Of a stretch of 64,000 nt of DNA, positions 49,082 to 58,883 are shown piece after piece (the stretch's first letter is position 1; each line of letters starts with the position of its first letter). The stretch spans positions 558,001 through 622,000 of the forward strand of contig NZ_LN929908.1 in the NCBI RefSeq assembly GCF_001494595.1. The letters run 5' to 3'. This DNA is from Mycobacterium sp. M26. Its GTDB lineage: Bacteria; Actinomycetota; Actinomycetes; Mycobacteriales; Mycobacteriaceae. The position numbers were made by a program, and so were the translations under genes. Under the pieces are notes generated by a model. The model made no database searches and was not told where the DNA came from. It saw nothing but the letters and a program-made list of their open reading frames with translations.

Positions 49082-49977
49082 GAAGCGGACCTTTCGGGTT
49101 GAGGGGTTTGCTCCGGAGTGGTGGAGCTGGTGGGGGTTTTGGCGGTCACCGGACGCAGGAACACGGTCAGCACCACCGCGAGGTAGGTCAGCCAGCCGAT
49201 GAGCTGCAGCACGGTCGGGGTGGGGGTGATGTTGAAGACGCCCTGGATGATCTCGCCGTACCAGGACGACCAGTTGAACCAGGCGGTGATGTCGAAGGCC
49301 TTGCTGCCCAGGCCGGGCAGCCAGCCGACGGTCTGCAGGGCGCCGATGCCGTAGGACAGGATGCCGGCGGCGACCACGATCAGGAACGCGCCGGTGTAGG
49401 CGAAGAACTTGGCCAGGTTGATCCGGACCGCCCCGGCGTACATGCCCCAGGCGATCGCCGCGGCCACAGCCACCCCGACCAGCAGGCCCAGCAGCGGCCA
49501 GGCGGTCTCGGCTTCGGCGTAGCCGACCATGAACAGCGCGGTCTCGAAGCCCTCCCGGCCGACGGCCAGGAACGCCAGCATGAACACCGCGGCCGCGCCG
49601 GTCTCCAGCGCGCGCGTCATCCCGGCGCGCAGTTCACCGGAAAGCCCGGCCGAGGCCTTGCGCATCCACAGCACCATCGAGGTGACGATGGCGACGGCGA
49701 CCAGGGAGGCCACCCCGGCGATCGCCTCGGCGGCCAGGTCTTTGATCGTGTAGGTGCCGTACTGGATCACCAGAAAGACGGTGACCGTCATCGCGACGGC
49801 GGCGGCCACCCCCAGCCAGACCCACTTCAGGGCGTCCCGGCGCTGCGATTTCACCAGGAATGCGACCAGAACCATGACCACGATTCCGGCCTCGAGACCC
49901 TCCCGCAGACCGATGAGTCCACTGCCGAACAACTGAGCCGGAACTGTCGGTGCCGCAGCGGCAAAAGACGTGGTCAT
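49078..49977 (-). CDS. efeU: EfeU, FTR1-family iron permease
   Basis: The 299-residue membrane protein has the two iron-translocating motifs REGLEAGIVV (first helix) and REGFETALF (fourth helix) of FTR1/EfeU permeases, and seven hydrophobic segments. It is the first gene of an efeUOB operon inserted between mazG and lpqU, which are adjacent in M. tuberculosis as I recall. Two IdeR-like boxes lie 29-68 bases upstream of its start, pointing to repression by iron. Confidence 0.93.
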   Translation of the reverse strand: MTTSFAAAAPTVPAQLFGSGLIGLREGLEAGIVVMVLVAFLVKSQRRDALKWVWLGVAAAVAMTVTVFLVIQYGTYTIKDLAAEAIAGVASLVAVAIVTSMVLWMRKASAGLSGELRAGMTRALETGAAAVFMLAFLAVGREGFETALFMVGYAEAETAWPLLGLLVGVAVAAAIAWGMYAGAVRINLAKFFAYTGAFLIVVAAGILSYGIGALQTVGWLPGLGSKAFDITAWFNWSSWYGEIIQGVFNITPTPTVLQLIGWLTYLAVVLTVFLRPVTAKTPTSSTTPEQTPQPERSAS

Positions 49978-50005
49978 CGGCAGTTCCTCACAGACTTCTG
50001 GACAG

Positions 50006-50045
50006 GCAGCTAAGGCTTACCAAACGAAGGTTGGGCTTACCTTAG
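50006..50045 (-). promoter_or_regulatory. Two tandem IdeR-like iron boxes upstream of efeU
   Basis: The consensus for IdeR is TTAGGTTAGGCTAACCTAA. Bases 50006-50024 match at 13 of 19 positions, and the complement of 50027-50045 also matches at about 13 of 19. Both keep the central AGGCTTACC-type core, with centres 21 bases apart, about two helical turns. They are placed to repress efeUOB when iron is plentiful. Confidence 0.6.
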
Positions 50046-50153
50046 CAGGTAGGCGGAAAGCACGTTATCGGCTCGATCTTTGGCTTTGCTAGGGACTAAC
50101 GACCCTGAACCCGTGGGACGATGTACAGACCGAAAGTGGGTTCGAGGAGTTCC

Positions 50154-50882
50154 GTGTCGTCATCGCGTTGGGTGCGGGCTGGCGCCGTCATCGCGACAGC
50201 CGCCGTGCTGCTTGCCGCGAGTTGTTCGTGGCAGCTGGGCACCCCCATCCCTGAGGGCGTTCCGCCGCCGGCCGGCGACCCGGTGCCCGCGATCGACACT
50301 CACGCCAAGGGCAGGCCCGCCGACCAGTTGCACGAGTGGGCAGCCGAACGCGCGCCCGCGCTCGGCATCCCGGTCAAGGCACTGGAGGCCTACGCCTATG
50401 CCGCGCGGGTGGCCGAGGTGGAGAACCCCAACTGTCATCTGGCGTGGACCACGCTGGCCGGTATCGGGATGGTGGAAAGCCATCACGGCACCTACCGCGG
50501 GGCGACGATCGCCCCCAACGGGGATGTCAGCCCGCCGATCCGCGGCGTGCACCTCGACGGCACCAACGGCAACCTCGAGATCATCGACAACGAGGAGTCG
50601 CTGGACGGCGACCCGGTGTACGCCCGCGCGATGGGCCCGATGCAGTTCATCCCGGAAACGTGGCGGCTCTACGGGGTGGACGCCAACAACGACGGGGTGA
50701 TCAGCCCGGACAACTTCGACGACGCCGCGCTGTCGGCCGCCGGCTACCTGTGCTTCCGTGGCAAAGACCTGGCCACCCCGCGCGGCTGGATGAATGCCCT
50801 GCACGCCTACAACCACTCTGACCAGTACGCCCGCACCGTGCGGGACTGGGCGACGGCCTACGCCCAGGGACACCCGCTCTGA
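50154..50882 (+). CDS. lpqU: LpqU, lytic-transglycosylase-like lipoprotein
   Basis: The 242-residue protein has a signal peptide ending in the lipobox LLAASC. It has a transglycosylase fold with the catalytic Glu in GIGMVESHHGTYRG and the RAMGPMQFIPETWRLYGVDANNDG segment. Such enzymes cut peptidoglycan glycan strands without hydrolysis. The GTG at 50154 has GAGGAG four bases upstream, whereas the ATG at 50121 has no convincing site. It precedes eno, as Rv1022 does. Confidence 0.85.
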   Translation: MSSSRWVRAGAVIATAAVLLAASCSWQLGTPIPEGVPPPAGDPVPAIDTHAKGRPADQLHEWAAERAPALGIPVKALEAYAYAARVAEVENPNCHLAWTTLAGIGMVESHHGTYRGATIAPNGDVSPPIRGVHLDGTNGNLEIIDNEESLDGDPVYARAMGPMQFIPETWRLYGVDANNDGVISPDNFDDAALSAAGYLCFRGKDLATPRGWMNALHAYNHSDQYARTVRDWATAYAQGHPL

Positions 50883-50924
50883 CAGCCCTCCTCATAGTCC
50901 TCGCGGGGTCCACCGACCATCTAG

Positions 50925-52289
<1,365 letters not shown>

Positions 52290-52309
52290 GACTCACTCAG
52301 GACGTCATT

Positions 52310-52975
52310 GTGGCGGAAAGCAAGCGGCCCGATCCGAAGCGGCGTTCCCCGGCCTCCCGGCCGGGGGCGTCGAGTCGGAATCGCCCTCGCGCCACCTCCG
52401 CCGCCAAGCGCGAGCCCCGGCCGCAGGCCGAGCAGACCGCGCACAGTGTCACCGAGCCGATCCGGCGGGCCATCGCCGCGTCGACCGAGCAGCGCAACGA
52501 ACAGCGGCTGGGCTTCACCGCCCGGCGTGCCGCCATCCTGGCGGCGGTGGTGTGCGTGCTGACGCTGACCATCGCCGGACCGGTGCGCACCTACTTCGCC
52601 CAGCGCACCGAGATGAAGCAGTTGGCCGCCACCGAGGCGATGCTGCGCCAGCAGATCGCCGACCTGGAATCGCAGAAGCAGAAGCTGGCCGACCCGGTGT
52701 ACATCGCCGCCCAGGCCCGCGAGCGGCTCGGGTTCGTCATGCCCGGCGACATTCCCTACCAGGTGCAGCTGCCGCCCGGGGCGGTACCGGCGCCGGGCGC
52801 GAGCCCGCAGACCGAGGCTGTGCGCAACAACGACCCCTGGTACACCTCGCTGTGGCACACCATCGCCGATACGCCGCACGGTCCGCCGCCGGCGCCGCAG
52901 CCCGTCGACCCCAACGCCCCGCCGCCGGTCGATCCGAACGCGCCGCCGCCGGCCCCGGTGCCGCCCGGTGGTTGA
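52310..52975 (+). CDS. FtsB/DivIC-like septum formation protein
   Basis: The 221-residue protein has a basic, disordered N-terminus, a single membrane helix (RAAILAAVVCVLTLTIAGPV), and then a short coiled coil (TEMKQLAATEAMLRQQIADLESQKQKLADP) with the FtsB-like end YIAAQARERLGFVMPGDIPYQV. It ends in a proline tail with an eight-residue repeat (PVDPNAPP twice). FtsB links FtsL and FtsQ in the divisome. It matches Rv1024 in position and overlaps the next gene by eight bases. Confidence 0.85.
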   Translation: MAESKRPDPKRRSPASRPGASSRNRPRATSAAKREPRPQAEQTAHSVTEPIRRAIAASTEQRNEQRLGFTARRAAILAAVVCVLTLTIAGPVRTYFAQRTEMKQLAATEAMLRQQIADLESQKQKLADPVYIAAQARERLGFVMPGDIPYQVQLPPGAVPAPGASPQTEAVRNNDPWYTSLWHTIADTPHGPPPAPQPVDPNAPPPVDPNAPPPAPVPPGG

Positions 52976-53459
52976 TCCGGCCGATCTCGCCGCGGTGGCC
53001 CAGCAGCTGGGGCGTGAGCCACGCGGCGTACTCGAGATCGCCTACCGATGCCCCAATGGTGAACCGGCAGTGGTGAAAACCGCGCCGCGGCTGCCCGACG
53101 GCACACCGTTCCCGACGCTGTACTACCTGACCCATCCGGCGCTGACGGCAGCGGCGAGCCGGCTGGAGTCCGAGGGCCTGATGAAGTCGATGACCGAGCG
53201 GTTGGAGGCCGACCCGGAGGTCGCCGCGGCCTACCGCCGCGCCCACGAGTCGTATCTGGCCGAGCGGGATGCGATCGACCCGCTGGGGACGACGTTCTCC
53301 GGTGGCGGGATGCCCGACCGGGTGAAGTGTCTGCATGTGCTGATCGCGCACTCGTTGGCAAAAGGCCGTGGGCTCAACCCGTTTGGCGATGAAGCGCTGG
53401 CGGTACTGGCCGCCGAGCCGGCGATGGCCGGAATCCTGGTGAAGGGGGAGTGGACGTGA
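52968..53459 (+). CDS. DUF501 family protein
   Basis: The 163-residue protein belongs to a conserved actinobacterial family of unknown function (DUF501). It has GREPRGVLEIAYRCPNGEPAVVKTAPRLPDGTPFPTLYYLTHP and the C-terminal block GGMPDRVKCLHVLIAHSLAKGRGLNPFGDEAL. It corresponds to Rv1025 and is always found next to ppx2, with which it shares a four-base overlap. The conserved Cys and His (KCLHVLIAH) could bind a metal, but I cannot say more. Confidence 0.88.
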   Translation: MVDPADLAAVAQQLGREPRGVLEIAYRCPNGEPAVVKTAPRLPDGTPFPTLYYLTHPALTAAASRLESEGLMKSMTERLEADPEVAAAYRRAHESYLAERDAIDPLGTTFSGGGMPDRVKCLHVLIAHSLAKGRGLNPFGDEALAVLAAEPAMAGILVKGEWT

Positions 53460-54397
53460 CCCGGGTGGCGGCGATCGACTGCGGCACCAACTCGATCCGG
53501 TTGCTGATCGCCGACCGCATCGACGGGCGGCTGCGCGATGTGCACCGCGAGATGCGGATCGTGCGGCTGGGCCAAGGTGTCGACGCCACTGGACAATTCG
53601 CGCCCGACGCGCTGGAGCGGACCCGCGCGGCGCTGGTCGACTACGCCGCGTTGCTGGAGCGTTTCGAGGTCGGCAAGGTGCGGATGGTGGCGACGTCGGC
53701 GACCCGCGATGCGTCCAACCGCGACGTGTTCTTCGCTATGACGGCCGAGGTGCTGGGAAGGGTGGTGCCCGGTGCGATCGCCGAGGTGATCACCGGGTCC
53801 GAAGAGGCCGAGCTGTCCTTCAACGGTGCGGTCGGCGAATTGGATTCGGATGCGGCACCTTTCGTGGTGGTCGACCTCGGTGGGGGGTCCACCGAGGTGG
53901 TGCTGGGCGAGCAGGGCGGTGTGCAGGCGTCGTTCTCGGCCGATATCGGGTGTGTGCGGCTGACCGAACGCTGCCTGCATTCCGATCCGCCGACGGTTGC
54001 CGAGATCGCCTCGGCCCGCGAGGTGGTGCGCGAGCGGCTCGGCGAGGCGCTGCGCGCGGTGCCGGTGGAGAAGGCGAAGACCTGGGTGGGGGTGGCCGGC
54101 ACCTTCACCACGCTGGCCGCGCTGGCACAGAACATGACCACCTACGACTCCGACGCGATCCATCTGTCGCAGGTGTCGTTCGACCAACTGCTGCCAGTGT
54201 GCGACCAGCTGATCGGGATGACCCGCGCCCAGCGGGCCGCGCTGGGGCCGATGCATGAGGGCCGCGTCGACGTGATCGGCGGCGGCTCGATCGTCGTCGA
54301 GGAGTTGGCCGACGCGCTGGGGCAGCGGGCCGGGATAAACCGGTTGATCGTCAGCGAACACGACATCCTGGACGGCATCGCCCTGTCCATCAGCTGA
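53456..54397 (+). CDS. ppx2: Exopolyphosphatase / pppGpp phosphohydrolase (Ppx2/GppA family)
   Basis: The 313-residue actin-fold phosphatase starts VAAIDCGTNSIRLLIAD and contains the second phosphate loop VVVDLGGGSTEVVLG, GSEEAELSFNGAVGE and a C-terminal DVIGGGSIVVEELAD. It is the short Ppx type found in mycobacteria as Rv1026. The GTG at 53456 makes a GTGA overlap with the DUF501 gene; the GTG at 53450 is an alternative. Confidence 0.92.
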   Translation: MTRVAAIDCGTNSIRLLIADRIDGRLRDVHREMRIVRLGQGVDATGQFAPDALERTRAALVDYAALLERFEVGKVRMVATSATRDASNRDVFFAMTAEVLGRVVPGAIAEVITGSEEAELSFNGAVGELDSDAAPFVVVDLGGGSTEVVLGEQGGVQASFSADIGCVRLTERCLHSDPPTVAEIASAREVVRERLGEALRAVPVEKAKTWVGVAGTFTTLAALAQNMTTYDSDAIHLSQVSFDQLLPVCDQLIGMTRAQRAALGPMHEGRVDVIGGGSIVVEELADALGQRAGINRLIVSEHDILDGIALSIS

Positions 54398-54436
54398 CCT
54401 GAAAGCTGAGAAACAGGCGGGTCAATTTTGGCTTCC

Positions 54437-54460
54437 TCTCAGTTTCTTCTCAGGTAACTT
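54437..54460 (+). promoter_or_regulatory. Candidate promoter with 11-bp direct repeats
   Basis: TCTCAG occurs at 54437-54442 and again at 54448-54453, exactly 11 bases apart, on one face of the helix. This is the pattern of OmpR/PhoP-type regulators. A -10-like TAACTT at 54455-54460 follows, and the secreted-protein gene begins at 54497. A hairpin with CTGAGAAAC upstream may end the ppx2 transcript. Confidence 0.4.
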
Positions 54461-54496
54461 GATGCTCCGACATCGAGGTCACCAAGAGAGGACGCC

Positions 54497-55576
54497 ATGC
54501 AGATCTCACTTCGATCGCACCTGATCGCCGGAACCGCCGCGATGGTGGGGGCCAGTGCCATCGCCATGACCCCCGTGGTCGCCACCCCCGACCTGCACCA
54601 GCCCGCGATCCCGGTTCCGTCAATCTCTGCCGAAGTGACACTGGCCGGATTCGACAGCCCGGTCACCGAGTTGCTGTCCAGCCTGAAGCTGTTCAACCTT
54701 GCCCTCTTCGCGACCGCCGGTCCGGTGACGCTGACCGCACCATGGTCGGATCTCGCCACGGTGGGGCTGCTCCCGCAGATCATCACCGATGCGCTCCCGG
54801 TGATCCGGCAGCTGGGACTCAATGGGTCCGACAACCTATACCAGGGGGTCGGAGGTCTTCTGGACAGTGCCAGCCTGCTCAGCGAAGGCGTGTGGAACGC
54901 CGCCGGCGACGTGCTGTCCCTGGATGTTCCCGGTGCTATCAATACGTTGGTGACGGCCGTGCAGGCCGCTGGCACCGAGGCCCTGGCCGCCGGCAACTAC
55001 GTCCTGACCGGTGTGATCACCCGGGCGACGGCGGTGGTCAACACCCTGGTATCGCTGGCGCCTGACATCGCGGCGGCGGTGGTCGGGCAGGTGCAGGTGG
55101 TGGTGGGCAGTGTCGTCAAGGTCGTCACCGATACCGTCGCGGCGCTGGGGACGGCCAACCCGGTCGAGAACGCCTGGAACGCCGTCGTCGGTGGGCTGCT
55201 GGGCCCGCTCGGGGTGCCCGGCACGATCGCGGCCATGACGGTCGGTCTGGGTGCGAGCGTGCCTGCCTACGTGCCGAGCGTGCGGGTGGTGGTGAGCTCG
55301 CTGAACACCCAGATCGCCGAGGCGCTGGCCACTCCGAACCCGGCGCCCAAGCCGGTGGCTGCGGTGGCGCCGTCGGCCTCCGCGCTGCGCGCGGCAGCAT
55401 CGGAGGAGACCACGACTGCGGTCGCATCGGGTGCCGACGAGAGTGCCGCCAGCGACGGCAGCGCCGCGCCTGGTGACAACGACAACAGCGGCTCGGCGCA
55501 GGCCGGCTCGTCGAAGGGCGGCGAGCACAGCCGCAGCACCGGTGGCAGCAAGCGCGCCCACAAGGCCGCCGACTAG
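54497..55576 (+). CDS. Exported protein resembling mycobacterial GjpA-type porin-like family
   Basis: The 359-residue protein has a typical signal peptide (SLRSHLIAGTAAMVGASAIAMTP). It is followed by a conserved central domain rich in Val, Ala, Leu and amphipathic helices (VGGLLDSASLLSEGVWNAAGDVLSLDVPGAINTLVTAVQAAG), and a 75-residue disordered tail rich in Ser, Ala, Gly and acidic residues. It resembles a family often labelled outer-membrane porin GjpA in mycobacteria, but that name rests on weak evidence and I make no claim of pore activity. The ATG has GAGAGG upstream. Confidence 0.6.
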   Translation: MQISLRSHLIAGTAAMVGASAIAMTPVVATPDLHQPAIPVPSISAEVTLAGFDSPVTELLSSLKLFNLALFATAGPVTLTAPWSDLATVGLLPQIITDALPVIRQLGLNGSDNLYQGVGGLLDSASLLSEGVWNAAGDVLSLDVPGAINTLVTAVQAAGTEALAAGNYVLTGVITRATAVVNTLVSLAPDIAAAVVGQVQVVVGSVVKVVTDTVAALGTANPVENAWNAVVGGLLGPLGVPGTIAAMTVGLGASVPAYVPSVRVVVSSLNTQIAEALATPNPAPKPVAAVAPSASALRAAASEETTTAVASGADESAASDGSAAPGDNDNSGSAQAGSSKGGEHSRSTGGSKRAHKAAD

Positions 55577-56050
55577 TCAGTCGTCGATCAGCGGTTCGCC
55601 GCCGGCCCCGGTGGGCACCCTGGCCCCGGCCAGGGTGACTCCCAGCAGGACCATGACGACACCGATCGAGAAGTGCAGCCAGTTGTCGGCGTTGTTGAGC
55701 GGCAACACCTTTGGGTCGCTCAACAACCCGTACAGCCATAGGCTGAGGAACAGCAGGCCGCCCAGGATCAGGTAAGCCCTGGCCTTGCCGTAGCTGGTGG
55801 CCAGCAGCAGACCGGCCATCCCGGCGACCAGGTGCACCAGGTTGTGCACCACCGAGGTGTTGAACACTCCGAACAACTGGGCTCGGGAGTCCGGCCCGAA
55901 CCACTGCAATTGGTCCAGGCGGGTCGTCAGGCCGGGGGTGAAACCGGCGATCGCGACGGCCAGGAAGGCCGCGGCGACGAGCACCGCGGCCCCCTGGACG
56001 GCGAGCAGTCCGACCGGTCGTCGGAGCCTGCTCGATTTGGCGGTCGCCAT
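55577..56050 (-). CDS. DUF4383 membrane protein
   Basis: The 157-residue protein has four hydrophobic segments. It has the DUF4383 features FGVFNTSVVHNLVHLVAGMAGL, a YGKARAYLILGG segment and DNWLHFSIGVVMVLLG with conserved histidines. Function is unknown. It is convergent with the secreted-protein gene; the two coding regions abut with no gap. Confidence 0.85.
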   Translation of the reverse strand: MATAKSSRLRRPVGLLAVQGAAVLVAAAFLAVAIAGFTPGLTTRLDQLQWFGPDSRAQLFGVFNTSVVHNLVHLVAGMAGLLLATSYGKARAYLILGGLLFLSLWLYGLLSDPKVLPLNNADNWLHFSIGVVMVLLGVTLAGARVPTGAGGEPLIDD

Positions 56051-56151
56051 GGCGCAGGCATACCCCTGCTACGTAGGCGTCAATCGCCGACACAACACAC
56101 GATCAGAGCGCCGTCAGTTGCCCGGCGCTCTGATCGAAGTATTCGAGAAAG

Positions 56152-56262
56152 TTACGGCTTGACGCGGCAGCCGCTGCCGATGTTGTGGCAGTGATGGCCA
56201 CCATCGCAGGCGTTACAGCGACAGGTGCAGCCACCGGTGTGCTTGGTCTCGGAAACATGCAT
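56152..56262 (-). CDS. 36-residue Cys/His-rich small protein, metallothionein-like
   Basis: The gene is shorter than usual annotation cut-offs, and I found it by reading the minus strand. It has ATG at 56262, TAA at 56154-56152 and AAGGAG about ten bases upstream. The product has six cysteines and five histidines in 36 residues: GGCTCRCNACDGG followed by HHCHNIGSGCRVKP. The CxCxCxxC pattern, with HHCH and a later Cys, suggests binding of Zn or Cu. It is unlike MymT of M. tuberculosis as I remember it. It lies 114 bases after an alcohol dehydrogenase gene on the same strand. Confidence 0.75.
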   Translation of the reverse strand: MHVSETKHTGGCTCRCNACDGGHHCHNIGSGCRVKP

Positions 56263-56376
56263 GTCAGATCATCTCCTTCGCGGCCCGTGGGGGCGGGCAC
56301 TGCGGGCACGTATCAACATATGACCATGTCACGATAGATCGCTGGCGACAGATGTGTCAGCTGAACACGCAGAGTG

Positions 56377-57483
56377 TCAGAACCGGATCAGTCCTCGCAG
56401 GTTCACCCCGGCGTGCATGTCGGCGTAGCCCTGGTTGATCTCCTCGAGGGTGTATTCGCGGGTGATCAACTCGTCGAGCTTCAACTGCCCGGCCCGGTGC
56501 AGATCGAGCAGCCGCGGGATGTCGCGGCGCGGATTGGACGAGCCGAAAAGTGATCCGCGGACCTGCTTTTCGTAGAGGGTGAGATCGAACAGTGACATGT
56601 CCACCTGGGTGTCGGTGGGGTGCGGAATCGCCGTCATCACGACCCGGCCGCGTTTGCCGACCAGACTCAGACCCTGTGCCACATAGGCGCCTTCGGCCGA
56701 GTCGGTGCTCACCACGCACACATCGGCCATCGCGCCGCGGGTGAGGTCGGCCACCAGGGCCTGCGCCTCCTCGACGGTGGCCGCGGTGTGGGTGGCACCG
56801 AATTCGAGGGAGCGGGTGCGTTTGTACTCGATCGGGTCGAGGGCGACGATCACCCGCGCGCCGGCGATCTTCGCGCCCTGGACGGCGTTGATGCCGATAC
56901 CGCCGACCCCCATCACCACGACGGTGTCACCGTCGCGGGTCTCCCCGGTGCGTACCGCGCTGCCGTAGCCGGTGGTCACGCCACAGCCGACCAGCGCCGC
57001 GGTATCCAAGGCGATCGACGGGTCGACCTTGACCACCGAGGACACCGGTACCACGGTGTACTCGGAAAACGTTCCCAGCACACACATCTGGCCCAGGCCC
57101 TGCCCCTTGGCGTGGAAGCGAAACGTCCCGTCGAGCTGTGGGCCGGCGATGATCGCCGCACCCAGCACGCACAGGTTGCTCATCCCGCGAGCGCACGGCT
57201 CGCAACGGCCGCACGCCGGGATGAAGCTGAGTACCACCGGATCACCCTCGGCCACGTCCTTGACCCCGGGACCGACCTCGACGACCACCCCGGCGCCCTC
57301 ATGGCCGCCGACCACCGGCAGTTGCATCGGCATGTCCCCGGTGATCAGGTGGTCGTCGGAGTGGCACAGGCCGCTGGCCGTCAACCGAACCATCACCTCG
57401 TCCTGCTTGGGTCCGTCGAGCTCGACGTCCTCGACCTCCCACTTCTGGTGCAGGCCCCACAGCACCGCGGCTTTCGTCTTCAT
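56377..57483 (-). CDS. NDMA-dependent (mycofactocin-type) alcohol dehydrogenase
   Basis: The 368-residue zinc alcohol dehydrogenase has GLCHSDDHL and GGHEGAG for the catalytic zinc, CGRCEPCARGMSNLC for the structural zinc and GVGGIGINAVQGA for the nicotinamide cofactor. The family keeps NADH bound and passes electrons to mycofactocin. It follows the P450 gene by 18 bases and precedes the small Cys/His-rich gene. It is a paralogue of the dehydrogenase at 14534-15673. Confidence 0.88.
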   Translation of the reverse strand: MKTKAAVLWGLHQKWEVEDVELDGPKQDEVMVRLTASGLCHSDDHLITGDMPMQLPVVGGHEGAGVVVEVGPGVKDVAEGDPVVLSFIPACGRCEPCARGMSNLCVLGAAIIAGPQLDGTFRFHAKGQGLGQMCVLGTFSEYTVVPVSSVVKVDPSIALDTAALVGCGVTTGYGSAVRTGETRDGDTVVVMGVGGIGINAVQGAKIAGARVIVALDPIEYKRTRSLEFGATHTAATVEEAQALVADLTRGAMADVCVVSTDSAEGAYVAQGLSLVGKRGRVVMTAIPHPTDTQVDMSLFDLTLYEKQVRGSLFGSSNPRRDIPRLLDLHRAGQLKLDELITREYTLEEINQGYADMHAGVNLRGLIRF

Positions 57484-57501
57484 CGCGTGGCTCCCTGATT
57501 C

Positions 57502-58788
57502 TCAGTGCTTTTCGGGTGTCCAGGTGGCCGGCAGGCTGTTGATGCCGTTGATGAAGTTGGCGATTTGGAAGTTCGGTTCGGGTGCCGAGATATCCGGGAT
57601 GCGGGTGTAGACCTCGGTGAGCAGGGTCCGCAGCATGGTACGGGCCAACGCCGCGCCCAGGCAGAAGTGTGGGCCGCCGCCGCCGAAGGCGATGTGCGGG
57701 TTCGAGTTTCGCATGATGTCGAAGGTGTGCGGATTCTCGAACACCTCCTCGTCACGGTTGCCGGAGTAGTACCAGAGCACCACTTTGTCACCGGCTTTGA
57801 TCTCCGAACCGCGCACCGTGATGTCCTGGGTGGCGGTGCGCCGCATGTGCAGCAGCGGTGAGGCCCAGCGCAGTACTTCCTCGACGGCGGTGTCGATGCG
57901 GCCGGGAATGTCCTCGATCAGGTTGGCTTTCTGGTCGGGGAACTTCGAGAACGTGTAGATGGCATGTGCCGAGGCATGCCGGGTGGTGTCGTTGGCCGCC
58001 ACCGCCAGCAGCACGAAGAACGCCTTGAGTTCGTCGTCGGTCATCTTCTTGCCGTCGAACTCGGCCTGCACCATCCAGGTGAGCAGGTCCTCGCCCGGTT
58101 CGGCGCGGCGCTGCGGAATCAGTTCGGCGGCAACGGCGTGTAGGTCCATGACCGAGGTCATGAACACCTCCAGTTCGCTCTGCTCGCCGCGAATGTTGGG
58201 GTCGGTCCAGCCCAGTAGGCGCTGCGCGGCGTTGACGGCCTTGTCCCGGATCTCGCCCTCGGGCAGGCCGAAGAAGCTGCCGAAGATGCGGCCCGGCAAC
58301 TTCACCGAGACCAGTTCGACGAAGTCGCCTTCACCGAGGTGCGACATCTCGGTGATCAGATCGCGGGCGTGGCCGCGGATCCAGCCCTCCAGGCGGCGCA
58401 TGTTCTTCGGTTTGAACGCGTCCATGGTGATACCGCGCAACTGGCTGTGCCGCGGGGCGTCCATCGCGATGAACGACTGGGCGATCTCCACGGCCTCCGG
58501 GGCGAAGTCCTCCATGGTGATGCCCTTGGCCGAGGAGAAGATCTCCGGATGCCGGCTGGCCATCCGGATGTCCTCATGCTTGGTCAACGACCAGTAGCCC
58601 TGCGGGTTGAGTTCCGGTGGCAGCAGATCGGATTCAGCGGGGCCGCTCCAGGGCACCGGGCTCTCCCGGCGCAGGATCGCGAAGGCCTCGTCCTTTTCCT
58701 CCGGCGTCTTCGCCCAGAAGCTGCGCGCGCCGAGATCGATATCGGTGCGGGTGGGTGTGCGGGTGGATGCGGTGGTGGGCGCGGTCAT
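57502..58788 (-). CDS. Cytochrome P450
   Basis: The 428-residue soluble monooxygenase has the I-helix AANDTT, the K-helix EEVLRW, and the heme-binding FGGGGPHFCLGAALAR with the cysteine ligand. GGAAGGA lies just before its ATG. It shares an operon with the NDMA-type alcohol dehydrogenase, a common arrangement for hydroxylating a substrate and oxidising the resulting alcohol. A 3Fe-4S ferredoxin suited to P450 electron transfer is encoded nearby at 60868-61059. Substrate unknown; steroids or terpenoids are possible. An inverted repeat (GACGTCCT at 58790, AGGACGTC at 58825) covers its ribosome site. Confidence 0.92.
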   Translation of the reverse strand: MTAPTTASTRTPTRTDIDLGARSFWAKTPEEKDEAFAILRRESPVPWSGPAESDLLPPELNPQGYWSLTKHEDIRMASRHPEIFSSAKGITMEDFAPEAVEIAQSFIAMDAPRHSQLRGITMDAFKPKNMRRLEGWIRGHARDLITEMSHLGEGDFVELVSVKLPGRIFGSFFGLPEGEIRDKAVNAAQRLLGWTDPNIRGEQSELEVFMTSVMDLHAVAAELIPQRRAEPGEDLLTWMVQAEFDGKKMTDDELKAFFVLLAVAANDTTRHASAHAIYTFSKFPDQKANLIEDIPGRIDTAVEEVLRWASPLLHMRRTATQDITVRGSEIKAGDKVVLWYYSGNRDEEVFENPHTFDIMRNSNPHIAFGGGGPHFCLGAALARTMLRTLLTEVYTRIPDISAPEPNFQIANFINGINSLPATWTPEKH

Positions 58789-58883
58789 GGACGTCCTTCC
58801 GTCGTGCTCGCACCCATCGTCTTCAGGACGTCATCCGTCGGGGACAGCCGCGCGTGCCAATCCCTGGCCTGCGCGGGCCAGGA

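Noticed and set aside
56321..56331. TGACCATGTCA upstream of the Cys/His-rich gene as a metal-sensor operator
   Set aside because: The arms are only four bases long and no known mycobacterial metal-regulator consensus fits well.
58790..58832. GACGTCCT/AGGACGTC inverted repeat near the P450 start as a firm operator
   Set aside because: The arms are 27 bases apart and GACGTC is common in high-GC DNA, so it is noted only under the P450.
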